This document shows positions 20,880 through 32,692 of a stretch of DNA of 44,321 bases, in pieces. Below the pieces are notes generated by a model. It saw only the letters and a program-made list of their open reading frames with translations. It had not been told where the DNA came from and searched no databases. The stretch spans positions 1 to 44,321 of the forward strand of contig JAIPMN010141612.1 of assembly GCA_020650975.1 (NCBI GenBank), read 5' to 3'. Within the stretch, counting starts at the first letter, position 1. Every line of letters begins with the position of its first letter. The position numbers were made by a program, and so were the translations under genes. Origin of the DNA: Apostichopus californicus. Taxonomy: Eukaryota; Echinodermata; Holothuroidea; Aspidochirotida; Stichopodidae.

Positions 20880-21345
20880 TTGCTTACCATTAAACAGTCT
20901 TTAGTTTTATTCAAACTGACAGCATATTGCTGTCACTAACAAGTTTACTTTTCAGAGGAATTTTACTAGATAGTTCTTTTTTCAAAGTGGGATTAAACCC
21001 ATATTTATTATTTTGTTTCAACAGTACTTTTTACCATTAAATGGTACTTTTTTTTTCAAATCCAGGAAATGGAAAGTATGTTGCTGTCACTTACAACTGA
21101 ACATTTCAATGGAGATCTTCTGGACAGTTTTTCCTTGAAAGTGGGTTTAACCAACACTATTATAGACTGATGTTGACTTTTACTTGGCAAAGTCATCTTT
21201 CCACTTTTGGTTTTTTCTTGAAAGAAATAACATTTCTAGTAATCAGTATGTACAAATGCCATTAAACAGTATTCAGTTTTTTATTCAAACTTCAGAAACT
21301 ATAGACAGTATATTGTCGTCACATATGTGTTCCAGTTTAACTATG
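20880..21345 (+). repeat. Three diverged tandem copies downstream of the gene
   Basis: The phrase ACCATTAAACAG...TTTTATTCAAAC, then GCATATTGCTGTCAC, recurs with changes starting at about 20886, 21034 and 21266. Each copy carries a CATTAAA-like word and a TTTTTTCAAA-like word. The copies fall in the probable 3'-untranslated or 3'-flanking region, so alternative polyadenylation signals may have been multiplied. Confidence 0.65.
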
Positions 21346-24159
21346 CAGTAACAAATACATGCTTTGTAGGTAAATATTAGTATATATAGTATATATACTT
21401 CAAAATATACACAACAGTCAGACAATTTAGCAGATTTACACTAGATATTATGAATTTTTGAGGGAATGCACCTTCTAAAACACCATAGACTGGGGAATCA
21501 ACAAGGTGTACTGAAAAATAATGGCACTGGAAATTCTTGGGAAAACAAATGCCCTGAGGCACATATTTTCAAACTGAACCATTGGACAGAGCCGATAGGG
21601 TCAATGTCCAATGTTTGGTACCCTGGTTTGGTATCCAGCCATGTATATGGAAAATTCACTTTGCAAGAAAATTAAATGAATGAAATTATATTCCAGTAAA
21701 ACTATCAGTATCAATAACACTGAATGGTACCATACTGTACCAACAACACTATTTACTGTTTACAGCTCCTTCTATGTGAGATTTAAAATCATTAATGATC
21801 AACTTGCTCCGTTTTTACATAGACTGAACGATCTCCCCGGGTTATAATAGCTAGATGTGGGATTACAAACATTAACATAAAATGAAATGTCTGTGTTGAT
21901 GGCCGTAAGAAATCTATGTGGTTCACTTCATCCATGCCAGATACTGAAATATGGAGACGTATTTAATTTTATAAGAATATACAACATAGTGAATTATTAT
22001 ATAACCAAGACCAGACTGCTTCACCACATTCGTTACCTGTCCAGCATACCATTTGCATTGGCCAGCGTTCACCAACACTTCCCAGAAACAAATTGCAACT
22101 ATTAAAAAAAAAATCAACTTATATATTATTTTTCAGAAAATGGTATTCTTATTGACTGCAAAGAACTTTATCTCCCAAAAGGGGTATAGAATCCTTTTTA
22201 ACTTTTACAGTTTCCACTTTTCCATCATTACCTAGATGAAGTCTGCAATAATTAAAACAATTGAACTGCAAATACACAGGATACATCCCTACATAGCTAA
22301 TTTGGCACCCACCTGTTGAAGCTAGTATCATTTAAGTCTACAATTTAAACAATTTTCAGAGGGGAAGACCGGGGTATCATACCCTAAACTCCACTAGAAA
22401 GCTTGGTCCTGTTTTGTAATTTCAGCAATAACAACTATTTTGCACCCCTTCAAATGGTGCCCACCTGCACCCCACCCCCACCCCATGCAGCTATGAGCTG
22501 CATCTGCCAATGTTGAAGATTGCTTCCACTGGCCCAGCTAAGCAACAGTAGTAGCCTATACTAGCAGTACTATAATTACTAGTTTAAATATCCTTCTTTA
22601 TTGAGCTTCATCATTATGCCTTGGATTATCATGTGAAAAACAAGTATTCATGTTTTGTTGTATACTACTTGTCACATATATGCATGATTTACTTCACGAT
22701 TGTTATTATTTAAGCTTATGACTTACATTTCAGTATAAGGCCTACATGTTAGGGTATACAGCAGCTCAGCATATTGTTCAGTTTATCCTTAATTTTCATA
22801 ATGATAAATATCTTTATACTTATCACTTATCTGAAGTCTGAAGCAACTCAGAATGGTCATGCACGATGTACAGTAGGCTACCACTATGTGTGTATCAATA
22901 CTGTTGACACCATCAAGTAAAACCTGAAGTTTCCATCACACAGTAAATCCGTGAACCAGCCATAGAGGGTCATGTACTGTAATGTGTTCCAGGGTGGTAC
23001 TGATAATCTGATATACTGCATTACTCTCCACATTGCCCATTGTGATTTAATAACTAACTAAATGTATGTGGGCTTAGAGCAGCAGACAACACACAGTTAC
23101 CTAGCAATGTCTGTACCTTAACATTATAGTTATAGTCGTTGACAACATTTATAGACCGTTAGATCACCAGACACGTTCCATTGTCGTACTACTTAGCTAG
23201 ACATCTTCCCAAAGTACTGGTAGCTTTCCTTGACAACCATCAAGTTCCCATCAACAGTGTAATTACTCTGACATAGGGTGTCATATTTGCGCACTGAATT
23301 CATACATAGAGCAGCAGACGACACTGAACGGTGTACGGTTTATGAAAGTGACGTTGAGATACTATGCTTTAGACCAATGTGACAGAAACATGATCTATGC
23401 TACAAAACTCGTCTAGGTCTAAATTCCAATTGAATCTAATTAACTTTACAATTCTCAAACTGATATTGGGAAATATCAAATTGGTACCACCCTGGAAGCT
23501 GTGACACATCACATGACAGTCCATGCATGGTACTCACACGTCCTTTGATGTAGTTCTTCTAGCCTATAAATAGGCTTTCTATGGTTGTGACAAATAGCTT
23601 GATTCAAGCTATAGCAGACAATTACTGCATTACTTTCTAATGTACTGCATAATGTGATGCCATCCTGATACATGCTATGTCAGAAAAAAAAAGTCACCAA
23701 ATTTTTGTTTTCCTCCTTCAGTACTAAATGATGGAAAATTGTAGTGTAAATGAGGTCAGATCTAGAAATATTCAAGTAATTTGATGTTCCCGGTAACATT
23801 CATACCCAAATATGAAGATATGTAGATTGTATGTTGTATGTAGATGTTGGTCAAATGTTGGTCAAATGATGGTATGTTGATGATGGTATGTGGTATGATG
23901 GTATGATGGTATGATGGTATGTTGGTCAAATGATGGTATGTTGGTCAAATGACACCAAAGTTAAGAATTCTGTTGTATGATCTTAGTGTATTCTAGCACA
24001 CTAAAATCAACCACTTGCATGATTCAGTTGAAAAGATGGAACAAATTTTGAGTAGTGCAGTATGTATGTTTGTAACAATAGAACTTGTCATAATATATGA
24101 AGTGCTCATCTATTGTGTCTTTTTTCAAGCAATATGAATTAAAACTTGTTTCGGACATC
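21346..24159. other. Long stretch without recognised genes
   Basis: Only short unsupported frames (for example 21466-21675 and 21887-22105). There is a CACCCC-rich patch at about 22467-22484. The tandem block at 23825-23955 is entered separately. No coding exon with convincing splice sites was recognised. Confidence 0.4.
23825..23955. repeat. Short tandem repeat of GGTATGATG/TTGGTCAAATG words
   Basis: An irregular array of 9-20 bp words (GATGGTATG, GTTGGTCAAAT) repeated about ten times. Length variants suggest slippage. Non-coding. Confidence 0.85.
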
Positions 24160-24591
24160 ACCGGTGTTTCGGACATCATTCACATGGACGGAAAAATTGA
24201 AATGTTATAAAATCAAAACGGATGAGTGCAAATGTGTCATGTACATGCTGTAGTTGAGGGGGTACTTATGGCATAAGTACTCCCTCAACTAAAGTCTAAA
24301 TGCTTTAATTAGAGTAACAAAACAGTCTTGTGGGCTTTAACATATTAGTTGCTCCATGATGTTTCGGACATCACCAAAATGTGGACGGAAACATTTTGCA
24401 TGTTGTTTAACTGTACCGTGTAATACAATGTGGCTGAATGGACATGCATCTGATATATATTTTATTTGTAACAACTATGACAGTATTGAAAAGGCACACC
24501 ACTTTCAACATTTATTATTTAACCCCAATCTAGGCCACTCACAAATTGGGGTATAAATGTGGACGGAAAAAGTGATGTCTGAAACACTGGT
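24160..24591. mobile_element. Possible MITE with CGGACATC inverted ends
   Basis: The left end ACCGGTGTTTCGGACATCAT (24160-24179) is matched in inverted orientation at 24572-24591 (ATGTCTGAAACACTGGT), with a few mismatches. Related words TTTCGGACATCACC and GTGGACGGAAA recur inside (24146, 24362, 24382, 24559), so the element has internal repeats. No target duplication could be fixed. Confidence 0.5.
24251..24291. repeat. 41-nt hairpin palindrome
   Basis: Arms 24251-24270 (TAGTTGAGGGGGTACTTATG) and 24272-24291 are reverse complements with one mismatch and a one-base centre. The AGGGgGTnnTTATG core resembles the arms of the micro-palindromes at 11547 and 12153, but no direct target repeat flanks it. 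Confidence 0.85.
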
Positions 24592-25125
24592 CCGATTTCA
24601 CAAACATTTTGCAAATTCATCAGTGAAATTTTCTGAAATATTTATGAGAGGGAACCTATAGCCACAAAGATTGATCATGACATATTTGGAGTAACCCACT
24701 GTTGGAGTTGAGAACAGCTCCAAGTTTAAATAATGACAGTTTGAAAACAACAACATTTTTCGTCCATATTTTGGCAGCTCTGGGAGTATAGCATATATCT
24801 CAGGAAATTGTCTAGATGCTATGGTGGACTCTCTCCATGGGGATAATATTTGTATCTCTAGAATCTCTAATTATTTTGTTACAATGCTCCAAATGCCATG
24901 TATGCTAATTTGGGCACTTTAAACCCTATTAAACCCTTTAAACCCTATTTGGGCGCTTTAAACCCTATTGTGATAAAGTACTGAAAGGACTGTTGAGTCA
25001 TTCATATTGTAGGAATTAAATACCTAACTATTTCGTCTGCAAATTGTTGGCTGTGCATCAGTTGTTTAGTTCAAAGGGCAGTCCCTATCCTTTGAATGTC
25101 TCTAATAACATGCTGTTTTATGCAG
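24592..25125. other. Stretch without recognised genes
   Basis: Contains a short triplication of AACCCTATTNNGGNCNTTAA words at about 24922-24970. Otherwise featureless. Confidence 0.5.
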
Positions 25126-25296
25126 AGCATACATAGCCTTAATATACCTAACCCCCACCACACACTGCATGGCATTCCTGAGGCAAATCACACTACTACC
25201 TGTGAAATTCCCTGTGGATTGCCTAATATTGAACAAACAAGTGCACTGCACAACAACACCAGGTTGCACAAAGGATACTGCAGTAATATGGTTTAA
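25126..25296 (+). CDS. Possible exon, unknown product
   Basis: An acceptor-like CATGCTGTTTTATGCAG precedes a 56-codon frame ending in TAA at 25294-25296. It contains NIPNPHHTLHGIPEANHTT and PNIEQTSALHNNTR. Donor candidates within it (CAG|GTTGCA, GCA|GTAATA) do not join in phase with the exon at 25433, so linkage is unproven. No family recognised. Confidence 0.2.
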   Translation, partial: SIHSLNIPNPHHTLHGIPEANHTTTCEIPCGLPNIEQTSALHNNTRLHKGYCSNMV

Positions 25297-25432
25297 AAGT
25301 TTTATTTACCAGCACAACAAAGGCACTATAACAGACAGAGCATGGGGAAGTTTTTGAGGTTGTAAGTTTCTGATAATTTTTGATGAAAATATTTATTTTT
25401 TATTCCAATTGATTTATTCAGCCACCTTGCAG

Positions 25433-25465
25433 AATACAGTCTGCATGCAGGATCTTGCAAACTCA
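25433..25465 (+). CDS. Possible 33-nt internal exon of second plus-strand gene
   Basis: The acceptor CAGCCACCTTGCAG ends at 25432 and the strong donor TCA|GTAAGTATT follows 25465. In phase 0 it reads NTVCMQDLANS. It joins in frame with the exon at 25650 so that Ser-Pro-Val-Lys spans the junction. Being so short, it rests on the quality of the splice sites. Confidence 0.4.
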
Positions 25466-25649
25466 GTAAGTATTGCCTCCAGGGAACCACAGATGCCCTG
25501 TATTAGAAATACAGTCAACAATTCCAATGAACTGGTACAGTAACAGTACCTAGTAGTCTCCTGTTTTCAAATGCTTCTTTTTTTTTTTAAACAAAATCTG
25601 TTACTTTGGAAGTGTCTATATATTTATGGAAGATATTTCACCTCAATAG

Positions 25650-25850
25650 CCTGTGAAAAGGGCTCAGATTTCACCAAATAAAGCTACCAACAAATGTTTA
25701 AAACATGCATGTATTCCGATAGTAGACTTGACCATCATTCCAAGACAAGTAGCTCTCAGATTACCCTCCCCCAAAACTCAGGATGCGCAAGATGCGGACG
25801 AGAATGAATGCCATGTTCCATGCAGCAGAAAAAGGAAACTGTCAAAATAA
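25650..25850 (+). CDS. Possible 3'-terminal exon with nuclear-localisation-like tail
   Basis: After the acceptor TTTCACCTCAATAG at 25649 the phase-0 frame starts PVKRAQISPNKATNK, continues with CIPIVDLTIIPRQVALRLP and an acidic DAQDADENE segment, and ends in the basic run CSRKRKLSK before TAA (25848-25850). An acidic stretch followed by a basic K/R cluster at the C-terminus suggests a nuclear protein. It joins in phase with 25433-25465. No domain recognised, and the gene's upstream exons were not found. An AATAAA lies at about 26392. Confidence 0.4.
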   Translation, partial: PVKRAQISPNKATNKCLKHACIPIVDLTIIPRQVALRLPSPKTQDAQDADENECHVPCSRKRKLSK

Positions 25851-26811
25851 TCTTTTTTACTGCTCACCTTATTATAGTTGCAAATCAGCCAAATGCACAA
25901 ATTTCACTGATGCGGTACAGTTTCGATATGTACAGTAGTTACTGTCGCAGTATCTTCATGGTAGGTTACGCTACACATCCAGACGTTATGTTCGCGATAG
26001 AAAGATCAGATGTCTAGCACAAGCGTACGCCAGTTAAATTACAAAGCATCAGTGTTTGGGGTAAAAACATCTCAAATATGCCACATTTACTGGGAACTTT
26101 ATTGGAAAAATGACATGTGTCAAATCAGTTGTACAATGTATAGGTTATATCTTCACATCAAAGTGGTCTTGTTTATCAGGTGAGAGGATTTATAACTATT
26201 TGGAGCTTCGGAAGCAGAAGTGGACTAAATACACAGCTCCCTTGAGAATCTGATCCAAAGATGAGCCTCCATGAAAGGCAACACTCAACCAAAACTTCAT
26301 ACAGTAGATGGTGTTCAATTGACATCTTCATTTAAATTGTAAATGGTAAATTATGTTAAAGTAAAATAACAGATAGGAAAAGTCACAATGCAATAAAACT
26401 TCAATGGCAATGCCCCCAAATTAGGTTGCATACTTATATGTCAAAATCTTGTTCGTAGTTCAACAATAATTTTCTGCAACCTTCAAAAATTCTTTTCCTT
26501 TTCTGAGACATCTTATAGCTTCATATTAATTCACAATCCTCGATAAAAGAAGAACAATTTGAACGATCAGAGCCTGCATCTGGACTGATTTTAAGAACTC
26601 CAATGAGCATTTTTTACAATGCTCAAATTTAGAGACAATATTGATAACCTTCAAACAATGCAAACACTGTGCTTATTCCAACATTAATCCAAGAATTTAG
26701 GTGGAATACTTTCACAATTACAGTCACTAAAGAGATAGCTTAGAAAGTCAGTGCACACAACATACTGACAAATCACAATCCCGAAAAGGGCAGTTCATAT
26801 GAAATGCCACA
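25851..26811. other. Stretch without recognised genes
   Basis: Likely 3'-flanking sequence of the preceding candidate exon. No repeats or supported frames. Confidence 0.4.
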
Positions 26812-26814
26812 TTA

Positions 26815-28051
26815 AAGGAATTGTCTGGTGGAAGATTTTGATACATTGTCCTTGTAGTTATTATTTTTCTCTTTCTAACCATGTAAAAATTGTCCCCATT
26901 CGCCGTTTTCTTCTTGTAGAAATCTGGTTTTCAAATTCACCAGTTTCTCACCAAAAGTACCCGTTTGTTCGAACGCTTCAATATGGTGATTGACGTAGTG
27001 CTGGCAAATAGGCAAAACAGGCGACTTGAAGTTAGCACTCCCATTTCCCCAACAATACACTCTCACGTGTAAACGCACATGTGATTGCCTATTATTATAT
27101 AACATACATATCGCGAGTGTATATCCTACTGTACCATGCCCAGTTGGTATACGTATAGCGTTGCACAAAATATACTCTCACACTCAAACCACAGTTCATA
27201 AACTGTTCTGCAAAATCGCTGAAATAAAATTCACGGATCAAATTTACATTAAAGAGAAACTTGAAAAGCATTCAGAACACAGAAAGATGAAACTTGGCGG
27301 AATCGATGTCAGAGCAGAATGTAGTACCGAGAAGCTTAGGCTTTGCAGAACTGTCCGATTGTAAACGTTAGAGTAGCCTACATATGCGAACATTCTTCGC
27401 GCTGGAGCTGGATAGCGCAATGTATAAACAACGAAGAGTCTGCTGTTAAAACTTATCTTGTGTTACACAAAGACAACGAAACCACCGATCTACTACATAT
27501 ATGGCAGATTAAGGAGTTTTTGAAAACATATCTAATTTATAAGAAAATTCACCGAAAATTAAGGAAGAAATTAATCTGTATACAAACGCGTTTTTTGTTG
27601 TGATTACTGTAGCCTACATGCGAACATTCCTCCCGTTGGAGCTGGATAGCGTGATGTATAAACAACAAAGAGTTTGCTGTTAAAACTTATCTTGTGTTAC
27701 CAAAAGACCATCAATCTACTACATATATGGCGGATTAAGGAGTTTTTGAAAACATATCTAATTTATAAGAAATTTCACCGAAAAATAAGGAAGAATTTAA
27801 TCTACAAACGTGGTTTTTGTTGTGATTACTGTAGGTACTGTACGGAGCATGGGTTATGTCCCAATCATGCATTAGCATAGTTGACGTCACATTCTGTACT
27901 GTTCAAATCATATTGGAAGGGTCCATCCTTAACGATTAAAAAATCTTTTCTCTGTCAAACGCAACATTAGCGTTCTCTTACTTTGACAACATGTTTGGAA
28001 AATTATTTATCATTTTTTAAGGTAACTTCTTTGGGCCACCAGACAATCCTT
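26815..28051. mobile_element. 1.24-kb TIR element flanked by TTA
   Basis: The left end AAGGAATTGTCTGGTGG and right end CCACCAGACAATCCTT are inverted repeats differing by one base insertion. The direct repeat TTA lies at 26812-26814 and 28052-28054, a TWA-type duplication like that of the 3.2-kb element. Both flanks can also be read as TTAA, so a piggyBac-like origin cannot be excluded. The interior holds a tandem duplication (27375-27834) and no recognisable transposase. Confidence 0.75.
27375..27834 (+). repeat. Tandem duplication of about 236 bp inside the TIR element
   Basis: Unit 1 (27375-27612) and unit 2 (27613-27834) share long matches such as GAGCTGGATAGCG, TTGCTGTTAAAACTTATCTT-type sequence and GGAGTTTTTGAAAACATATC, and both end GTGATTACTGTAG. 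Each carries a related open frame (HIWQIKEFLKTYLIYKKIHR in unit 1, HIWRIKEFLKTYLIYKKFHR in unit 2), but the copies differ by indels elsewhere. The shared frame may only reflect the shared DNA. Confidence 0.9.
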
Positions 28052-28054
28052 TTA

Positions 28055-29700
28055 ACATGGTCAAAATTAATCTTGTTCAAAAAATAAAAATCAGAATTCT
28101 TTGAATGTTACTTCTAAATATATTTGAAAACAAACATGGGAGTCAAATTTCCTAACAGCAATGTCGAATAATGGATGATGTTTATGCATACTGGTGACTT
28201 GAAAGATTTCCAATGTTATGTGTAGAGCATAGAAGTATGTATGCTACTGTTCTTATAAAAAACTTGTAGATTAATACTTTAGGCCAATGGCTTTGTGATT
28301 CCTTGCTGCAGTTTGTATAGTAAGAGAAATTTCAATACTAACCTTCCAGACAAAGATTTTCTTCAGTGTAGAGTTCAAGACCCTGGTTCTAAGGGATCAG
28401 GCAGGTTCATGCACTACAGTATATACTGTAGTACTTAAGTGAGTTCATCAATGCATTACTCTTGCTATTATTAGATTTACAAAGTTTTCAGAATTTGACC
28501 TTTTGCTGTTTTTAAGGGGCGGCCAGGCCCACCCCTCCATTTCGACCACCCTGCCGTTCCAACCCATTTTTACCCCCAGCCCCCTCCTTCATCCGCCCTT
28601 CTACTTCCCTACTCGCCAACTCCGTAGTAGCTCCATGCGTTGACCTTGCAGCGATTCCAACAACCAACTCTTCAAAAATCCCAGTACCTACAGTGTGCAT
28701 ATCATCTCTCGCTAAATTCCAGTTCACTGTACTACTGCATGTACATGCCTGTTCGAGCTTCATTTTCAACTACACATGTGCAAATCCTTAAAATCTGATC
28801 CAACATTAATGCTGGGCTCTTTGCAAGCAATCATCTATACAAAAATTACAGTAGGTCTATGTGAATAGCTTTATACGCAACGTAGATCAGTTCAATGTTC
28901 TAAAGTACAGTAGTTTACACACGAATGCTGCGCTAAAATAACATTTACTGAAGCACGTGGTCATTGGACCGTGAAAAATTTTTGCAACAGAAACTACTGA
29001 TGGTAAGAATGCACATTTTACATCAGCAACTCGTAATGCAGAGAGAAGAAACATACTGTGAGCTGAAATATCCTGTTCAGGATCAGAGATGTTAACTTCC
29101 CACACAATTCATAGATTGTCTCCACTCATTAACATTTTCTGATCAAAACAATGATTCAAATATTACGTGATAGTCTCAGAAACAATGCAAGTGCATCTTC
29201 GTTGTCAAAATGTTTACGTACTGTATGTGACAAGGCCTAACTTTATGATATTGGAGTGCACACACATGATAGCCGATACCGCAAACTTCACTATCTCTTC
29301 ACAGGGGAAAGTCAGTTGCAAGTAATTGTTGTTAAACAACATGTATCCCATGTTCATTGAGCACTACAGGTGCAAGAATATTCACAGACAATGGATGGGG
29401 GAGTATTAACCAATCAAATCACGGGAATTTTGGAAAAGCATCCTTGTCTATTTTTAACATGAAAATCTCTGTAATGGGGTGTTGTTAACCCTGTACCTTG
29501 CGGTTGATTGTTATGATATATTTATTTTCAAACAAATTCAATGATCTGTAGGAGTAGGAGAACTTTTGGTTCTTGTCAGAAGAAGTTGTGGTTTTTGAAA
29601 AAAAATAATAAAAGATGTTCATTCAAAAATGTGTTTTGTTATGTTTTCCGTTGACCTAGTTGTGAGTGTGTATACTTGGGGTTTGTTTCTCAAAAAAAAG
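28055..29700. other. Stretch with a pyrimidine-rich block, no supported gene
   Basis: At 28515-28650 the composition shifts sharply to CCC/TCC-rich DNA that stays open on both strands for about 85 codons (28512-28769 on minus). A minus-strand piece at 28343-28389 has exon-like borders (CTTAG acceptor, GTTAGT donor) but does not continue the frame of the transmembrane exon at 30082. No cytoplasmic exon of the Ig gene could be fixed here. Confidence 0.4.
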
Positions 29701-29757
29701 TTTGCGTCCCTGGCCAAAACATTGTGTCCTGGACGCAGAATCCTGCGTTCGTAACAA
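29701..29757 (-). repeat. GAACGCAG/GTCCNGGAC repeat, copy 1
   Basis: Read on the minus strand it begins ATTGTTACGAACGCAGGATTC and matches 40368-40438 over about 45 bp with few changes. It includes the self-complementary GTCCWGGAC core and a closing GGACGCAA. A weaker relative may lie at 32396-32425. Confidence 0.65.
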
Positions 29758-30081
29758 TGCTGTACATGTCTTAAGGGTATATTGAATTTGTTTATATGAT
29801 ACTGTTTATATTATCCAAGACTTTTCTCCATGCATTTAGTAACTGGCATTACAAGCGTCCAACACATTGCTTACATTCTGTAATTTATGTATATGGGGCA
29901 TGTTTACCATGAAAGGCACAAATAAATGGAAAAAAAGGAAAACTAAAATATATGAACAAAATTCAATTGAATGTTACACAAATTCAAACTTGTGCTTCAG
30001 CATTCCACTGATTCCTGTGTACATGAAAAGTTTCATTCCTTTAAATATATTTTCAAATGTAAATGTGAAAGACAAACTTAC
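29758..30081. other. Intron-side sequence downstream of the transmembrane exon
   Basis: The plus-strand frame at 29867-30178 runs antisense into the transmembrane exon and is a shadow of it. On the gene's strand this is the start of the intron after 30082. Confidence 0.5.
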
Positions 30082-30189
30082 CAGGCTTGAACTTGATCAA
30101 TGCCATCACTGCTATCACAATGAAAATGACAACTGCCAACACCGCAACAGTAGTGCCGACAATGACCCCTGTTCCTAAACCACTAGGTT
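30082..30189 (-). CDS. Transmembrane exon of Ig-superfamily receptor
   Basis: On the minus strand the acceptor TTCTTTATTGCAG precedes 30189 and the donor CTG|GTAAGT follows 30082. The 108-nt exon is phase 1-1 and encodes EPSGLGT, then a hydrophobic helix of about 24 residues (GVIVGTTVAV...IAVMALI), then the stop-transfer KFKP. It anchors the protein as a single-pass type I membrane protein with its Ig domain outside and the C-terminus inside. It joins in frame with the stalk exon at 33555-33602, giving a Gln-Glu junction. Short TM-only exons in phase 1 are usual for animal adhesion and immune receptors. The cytoplasmic exons lie at lower coordinates and were not identified. Confidence 0.85.
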
Positions 30190-32684
30190 CTGCAATAAAG
30201 AAGAAAAGAAAGATGTTTACTGCTAAAGACAATTTCTTTTTGCTTCACTGTATACTGTAGTTCTAGAGTTACTTGAGTTTACAATCATATCCAGGCATAT
30301 AGTGATATAACTTGCCATGGATCATATGGAGTTATAAACTTGCTGTAAGGTAACAAACTTGTACGCCAGTCTGAGCTTAGCCTTAGGAGATTGATTTTTC
30401 CTTCCACTAACTCCAGTTTTCCTCCCAAACTTCAATAACAACTAAGTACATATTGCTCCATGGGAACATTCCAATGGCACAATTTAATAATAAGTATGTC
30501 AAGTATGATGTATACAAATATAGCAAATTAATCCCTGGGCTTGTGAAAAGATGCTGATGAAGACATACTATCGGTAAAATGGAAAGCCATGGAATGGAAA
30601 GTCATGAAAGCTTTCCCATTCCACCTTCCCAGCAAGGAATGGAAATTTGCGTGAAGGAACTGATTGTATACTCATTTAATTTGTGCAAAGACATTTTCAG
30701 AACTGTGTATGACCTTCAAAGTTATAGATACTTAATCTTGTAACTCATATTTTTATTTCATAAAGGTTATGAACTTCAAACTGTTGTGGAATATGAATTG
30801 TTCATTGGAATCAAAATACAGTAAGTCTTACACAAATTGTTCTATATTCAAATGTTAATCCACAAACAAAGAGAATTTATTTGCTTCACTGAGAATACAG
30901 GCAGCCCTTGCTTTACAAACCAGTGAATGGACACCACCTTAACAAACCAACAGGGAAAAAAAACTTGGCTGAAAATTCAAACTAAGATGCCTCTACAAGA
31001 AATCAACTAAAATTATGAATAATAATACAGTGGATTTATATAGCGCCAAATCTGAAACAATAGCTGCTCTAGGCGCTTAACAAAAAAAGCCAATTGCAAT
31101 CAAATGAACAAGTAAAGAAATGAATCTTTTAGAGAACTCTTAAACCTATGGACACAAATGGTTAAATTTAACCAGTAATTCACATGAATTCAAAATTATT
31201 AAAATCTTTACAAAACGTTGAGTACTCAACATTTACAAAGTGTGTATCCCAAATTAATGAACTACTGTACGGTAAGTTAGAATTGTGATTGATCCTTGTC
31301 AGTATAGTGATCCAACAACAATTAAGTTTGTAAGATAATTGTAAGTTAACTGTCACTATTTAGGTGTCATATTCAGCATTACAGTAATTTTATACACCAG
31401 AATATGATTTGCCCTATCTCCTTTCTCACAACTGCAGAATGGTGGGCAATTCCTCTCAATTTCAAACCAATATGATATGTAAACTAATTGCCCATATTAT
31501 CTAAAAGGATTATTGACAGATAAAAGTTTAACATCCTTTCCAAGATTTAAAGTATTTACACGTATTTTGCAGTGCATTTGAGACAAACAGACCTGTGTGA
31601 TGTCACAGAAGTTCACTAACAACTGTTTCGTGTTTTTCTTCAATATCAAATTACCTTTTTTAACTACAAGATTGGGATGCATATGAATATATGACTCACA
31701 ATATCACTATCAACATATGTTAACTTCAGATCACAATGTAAGTTCCAATCCAAGGAAAAAAGAAGTGATAAAGCAGACCAAACATTTCGCTGTCAGTGTG
31801 TATGGATGTGGAAGCATGCAACTTGCACCAGGACACCCAGAATGTACTCCTTGCATCAGTCAAAAATAGACTATCCAGCATTGTTATTAGGATTTTAAAA
31901 CCTAACTGCATACCTGTCTTTTAGCAATAATAATAATGGGCATTTATAAATATCCCCTACAATTTTTTAGTGACATGACTCCCATAGATATTTCGGTTTC
32001 TTTGCAAAGAAAGCATTGCTTACAGTAGTATCATGTACAGTAATAAGTCAGATGCATAAACTGTGACTAAAAACACAGCAAAGAAATGTCAAATTCTGGA
32101 CAATGTGCAATGTATGCATAATATGCAGTAGGATGCCCCACATAGTCCTATAGGCAAATGATAGGCATATGCACCCTGTGATGTAAGTTGCCAATCCATG
32201 TAAATATTTCATAGAAGATTGGATTCAAAAGATATTAAGATATGTTTACAGCAGAAACCATTTATGCTAGTTTGTAATTGATATGTTTCTAGATGTTTTG
32301 TAAACCTGTAATATGTTTTTTCCCCTTAAAAAATAAGGTTACATCTGCTGGACAAAAACAGCTTCAAGATTTTGCTTCCCTTGTATACTTCTGTTATGCA
32401 GAATCCTGCATAAAACAATGCTGACCTTATGTATACATCTCAAATAAGAGAAATTTATCACTTACTTGAGAAAAAGTTCCTGAAGAGGCTGCTTTACATG
32501 ATTTTTCCCTGGAACTTTTGGTTAATGTCAATATGTACAATTTATTGTGTATGCTTGTGTAAAAGCATTCTATTTAGTAGAGAGGTAGCAGCAATTTGAT
32601 ATTTCCACCAGTGAGGCGCTTAACCTACTATTATGAAAGAAACTACTGTACTAATGAGATAAGCTGTTAGTGCAAAGCAAACAA
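30190..32684. other. Intron of the Ig-superfamily gene
   Basis: No further exon of the gene was recognised. It contains the GCGCC repeat at 31021-31086 and short unsupported frames. Confidence 0.6.
31021..31086 (+). repeat. Interspersed TATAGCGCC...GCGCTTAACA repeat, copy 1
   Basis: Reads AATAATACAGTGGATTTATA, then AGCGCCAAAT and GGCGCTTAACA. The AGCGCC/GGCGCT pair is an inverted repeat. The order matches the second copy at 33617-33706. Such GCGCC-bearing short repeats are common in marine invertebrate introns. Confidence 0.65.
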
Positions 32685-32692
32685 ATAGGGGA

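Noticed and set aside
28343-28389. Possible minus-strand cytoplasmic exon of the Ig gene
   Set aside because: The splice-like borders exist, but the phase needed after the transmembrane exon gives an immediate stop, so it cannot be linked.
29867-30178. 103-codon plus-strand frame
   Set aside because: It runs antisense over the transmembrane exon, and the minus-strand exon explains the conservation-like look.
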